Assembly (NCBI GenBank): GCA_018714665.1
Contig: DVNA01000223.1
Coordinates: forward strand, 1-8,642
Direction of reading: 5' to 3'
From: Candidatus Gallibacteroides avistercoris
GTDB lineage: Bacteria; Bacteroidota; Bacteroidia; Bacteroidales; CHK158-818
Length of the DNA: 8,642 nt
The translations under genes were made by a program, and so were the position numbers. The notes beneath the pieces were generated by a model. The model searched no databases, had not been told where the DNA came from, and was given only the letters and a program-made list of their open reading frames with translations. This document shows, one piece after another, positions 7,385 to 8,642 of this stretch; within the stretch, counting starts at the first letter, position 1, and each line of letters begins with the position of its first letter.

Positions 7385-7421
7385 TTTGTAATATTACTGA
7401 AACATCTGTTATCTACTTTTG
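7385..7421 (+). promoter_or_regulatory. Candidate Bacteroidota promoter for the phosphate permease
   Basis: TACTTTTG (7414-7421) is an exact match to the -7 consensus TAnnTTTG and is followed by CCGC. TTTG at 7385-7388 could serve as the -33 box, but the 25-bp spacing is longer than usual. Transcription would begin near 7428, leaving a leader of about 25 nt before the ATG. This suggests the permease need not depend on read-through from the channel gene. Confidence 0.5.
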
Positions 7422-7451
7422 CCGCTGTTACATAAACAAAGAAAATCTGGC

Positions 7452-8642
7452 ATGGAACCGTTTTATTTAGCAATTATCGTATTTCTTTTTATTCTGGCTG
7501 TTTTTGACCTGTCGGTAGGAGTCAGCAACGACGCCGTAAACTTCTTAAACTCCTCCATCGGGGCCCGGGCTGCCTCGTTCAGGACCATTCTGATCATCGC
7601 TGCCATCGGCATCATGATAGGAGCAACCCTCTCGAACGGAATGATGGACATCGCCCGACACGGGATTTTTCAACCCCAATACTTCTATTTCGAGGAGATT
7701 CTATGTATCCTGCTGGCCGTCATGATTGTAGATGTCGTGCTGCTGGACATTTTCAATTCACTGGGGATGCCCACCTCTACCACCGTCTCCCTGGTATTCG
7801 AGCTGTTAGGAGGTACCTTTGCCCTGGCGCTGATCAAAATCATCGGCAGCGACGGGATGTACACTTTCGGGCAACTAATCAATACCGACAAGGCCCTGGC
7901 GGTCATTCTGGGTATCTTTACCTCCGTGGCCATCGCCTTCTTCTTCGGTTCGCTGGTACAGTACCTGGCACGTATCCTCTTCTCGTTCAATTACAAAAGA
8001 AACATGAAATATTTTATCGGACTCTTTGGCGGTGTAGCCATTACCTCCATCATCTATTTCATGCTGATAAAAGGGCTTAAAGACAGTTCGTTCATGACGG
8101 CAGAAAACAAAGAGCTGATTCACCACTATACCCCGCAAATTGTCTGGGGCAGCTTTGTATTCTTTACCATCCTGATGCAAATCTTCTACTGGATGCGTAT
8201 CAACGTATTTAAAATCGTAATTCTGTTCGGTACCTTCGCCCTGGCCCTGGCCTTTGCCGGGAACGACCTGGTCAACTTTATCGGAGCACCGCTGGCCGGT
8301 TACTCCTCTTATATGGACCTGGTATCCCATCCCGAGGCTACCCCGCAAACGCTGCTGATGACCTCTTTGCAGGATTCGGCACAAACCCCCTGGTACTTCC
8401 TCGTGGGGTCGGGTATTATCATGGTATTGGCCCTGTTCTTTTCCAAAAAGGCACACAACGTGGTAAAAACAGAACTGAACCTCTCCCGGCAGGAAGAGGG
8501 AGAAGAGAATTTCGGCACCTCGCCCATCGCCCGGATCATCGTACGCTCTTCCAACTCGGTGGCATCATCGGTTATCAGCGTTGTACCGCTTCGTGTCAGA
8601 AACTGGATTGACACCCGTTTCAACCGGAACGAAATCATCCTG
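7452..8642 (+). CDS. PiT-family inorganic phosphate permease, 3' end cut by window
   Basis: The frame is open from the ATG at 7452 to the window edge, giving 397 codons with no stop, so the C-terminus is missing. The product should be an inner-membrane cation-coupled phosphate symporter of the PiT (PHO4) family. Both family signatures are visible: GVSND27AVNF at 23-31 and AGND272LVNFIGAPLAGY at 269-284. The phosphate-permease PTSTT motif is at 107-111 within GMPTSTTVSLVFELLGG. About nine hydrophobic helices can be drawn between 3 and 330. After 331 the chain turns polar and acidic (RQEEGEENF, 346-354), as expected for the long Bacteroidota PiT proteins that continue into a further cytoplasmic region, which I cannot see here. 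The usual GANDVAN is altered to GVSNDAVN, with the N-D core kept. The start is supported by a hydrophobic helix beginning at residue 3 and by the promoter candidate 30 nt upstream. Confidence 0.9.
   Translation, partial: MEPFYLAIIVFLFILAVFDLSVGVSNDAVNFLNSSIGARAASFRTILIIAAIGIMIGATLSNGMMDIARHGIFQPQYFYFEEILCILLAVMIVDVVLLDIFNSLGMPTSTTVSLVFELLGGTFALALIKIIGSDGMYTFGQLINTDKALAVILGIFTSVAIAFFFGSLVQYLARILFSFNYKRNMKYFIGLFGGVAITSIIYFMLIKGLKDSSFMTAENKELIHHYTPQIVWGSFVFFTILMQIFYWMRINVFKIVILFGTFALALAFAGNDLVNFIGAPLAGYSSYMDLVSHPEATPQTLLMTSLQDSAQTPWYFLVGSGIIMVLALFFSKKAHNVVKTELNLSRQEEGEENFGTSPIARIIVRSSNSVASSVISVVPLRVRNWIDTRFNRNEIIL

Overview
This window looks like an ordinary chromosomal segment of a Bacteroidota (probably Bacteroidales) bacterium. 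The signs are a TonB-dependent receptor with an N-terminal carboxypeptidase-D-like regulatory domain, a lipoprotein signal of Bacteroidota type, weak or absent Shine-Dalgarno sequences, and promoter-like TAnnTTTG elements in place of E. coli-type -10 boxes. I cannot name a genus. I found no rRNA, tRNA, CRISPR array, insertion sequence or integrase, and no sign of recent transfer.

Layout. Positions 1-277 are non-coding and hold a 22-bp perfect stem-loop that can terminate transcription on both strands. Next comes a minus-strand membrane acyltransferase (278-1249). A 364-bp gap follows, with a terminator and a candidate promoter. A minus-strand pair follows: an outer-membrane TonB-dependent receptor (2628-5450, transcribed first) and, 45 bp downstream, a calcineurin-type metallophosphoesterase lipoprotein resembling acid phosphatase 5 (1614-2582). 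A 511-bp divergent intergenic region (5451-5961) carries several inverted repeats. On the plus strand lie a YbdG-like MscS-family channel (5962-7326) and the first 397 codons of a PiT-family phosphate permease (7452 to the window edge).

How the genes may work together (inference). The receptor and phosphatase look like one transcription unit. Receptor uptake across the outer membrane, phosphate release by a surface or periplasmic phosphoesterase, and inner-membrane phosphate uptake by the PiT permease would make a phosphorus-scavenging set, split over two divergent arms. The sequence shows neither the receptor's substrate nor phosphate control. The channel would protect against osmotic downshock. 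The acyltransferase probably modifies a surface glycan and has its own promoter and terminators.

No clearly novel system is present. The points most worth checking are a His in place of the usual Tyr metal ligand in the phosphatase, an exact 10-bp tandem repeat before that gene, and two sets of inverted repeats in the divergent region.
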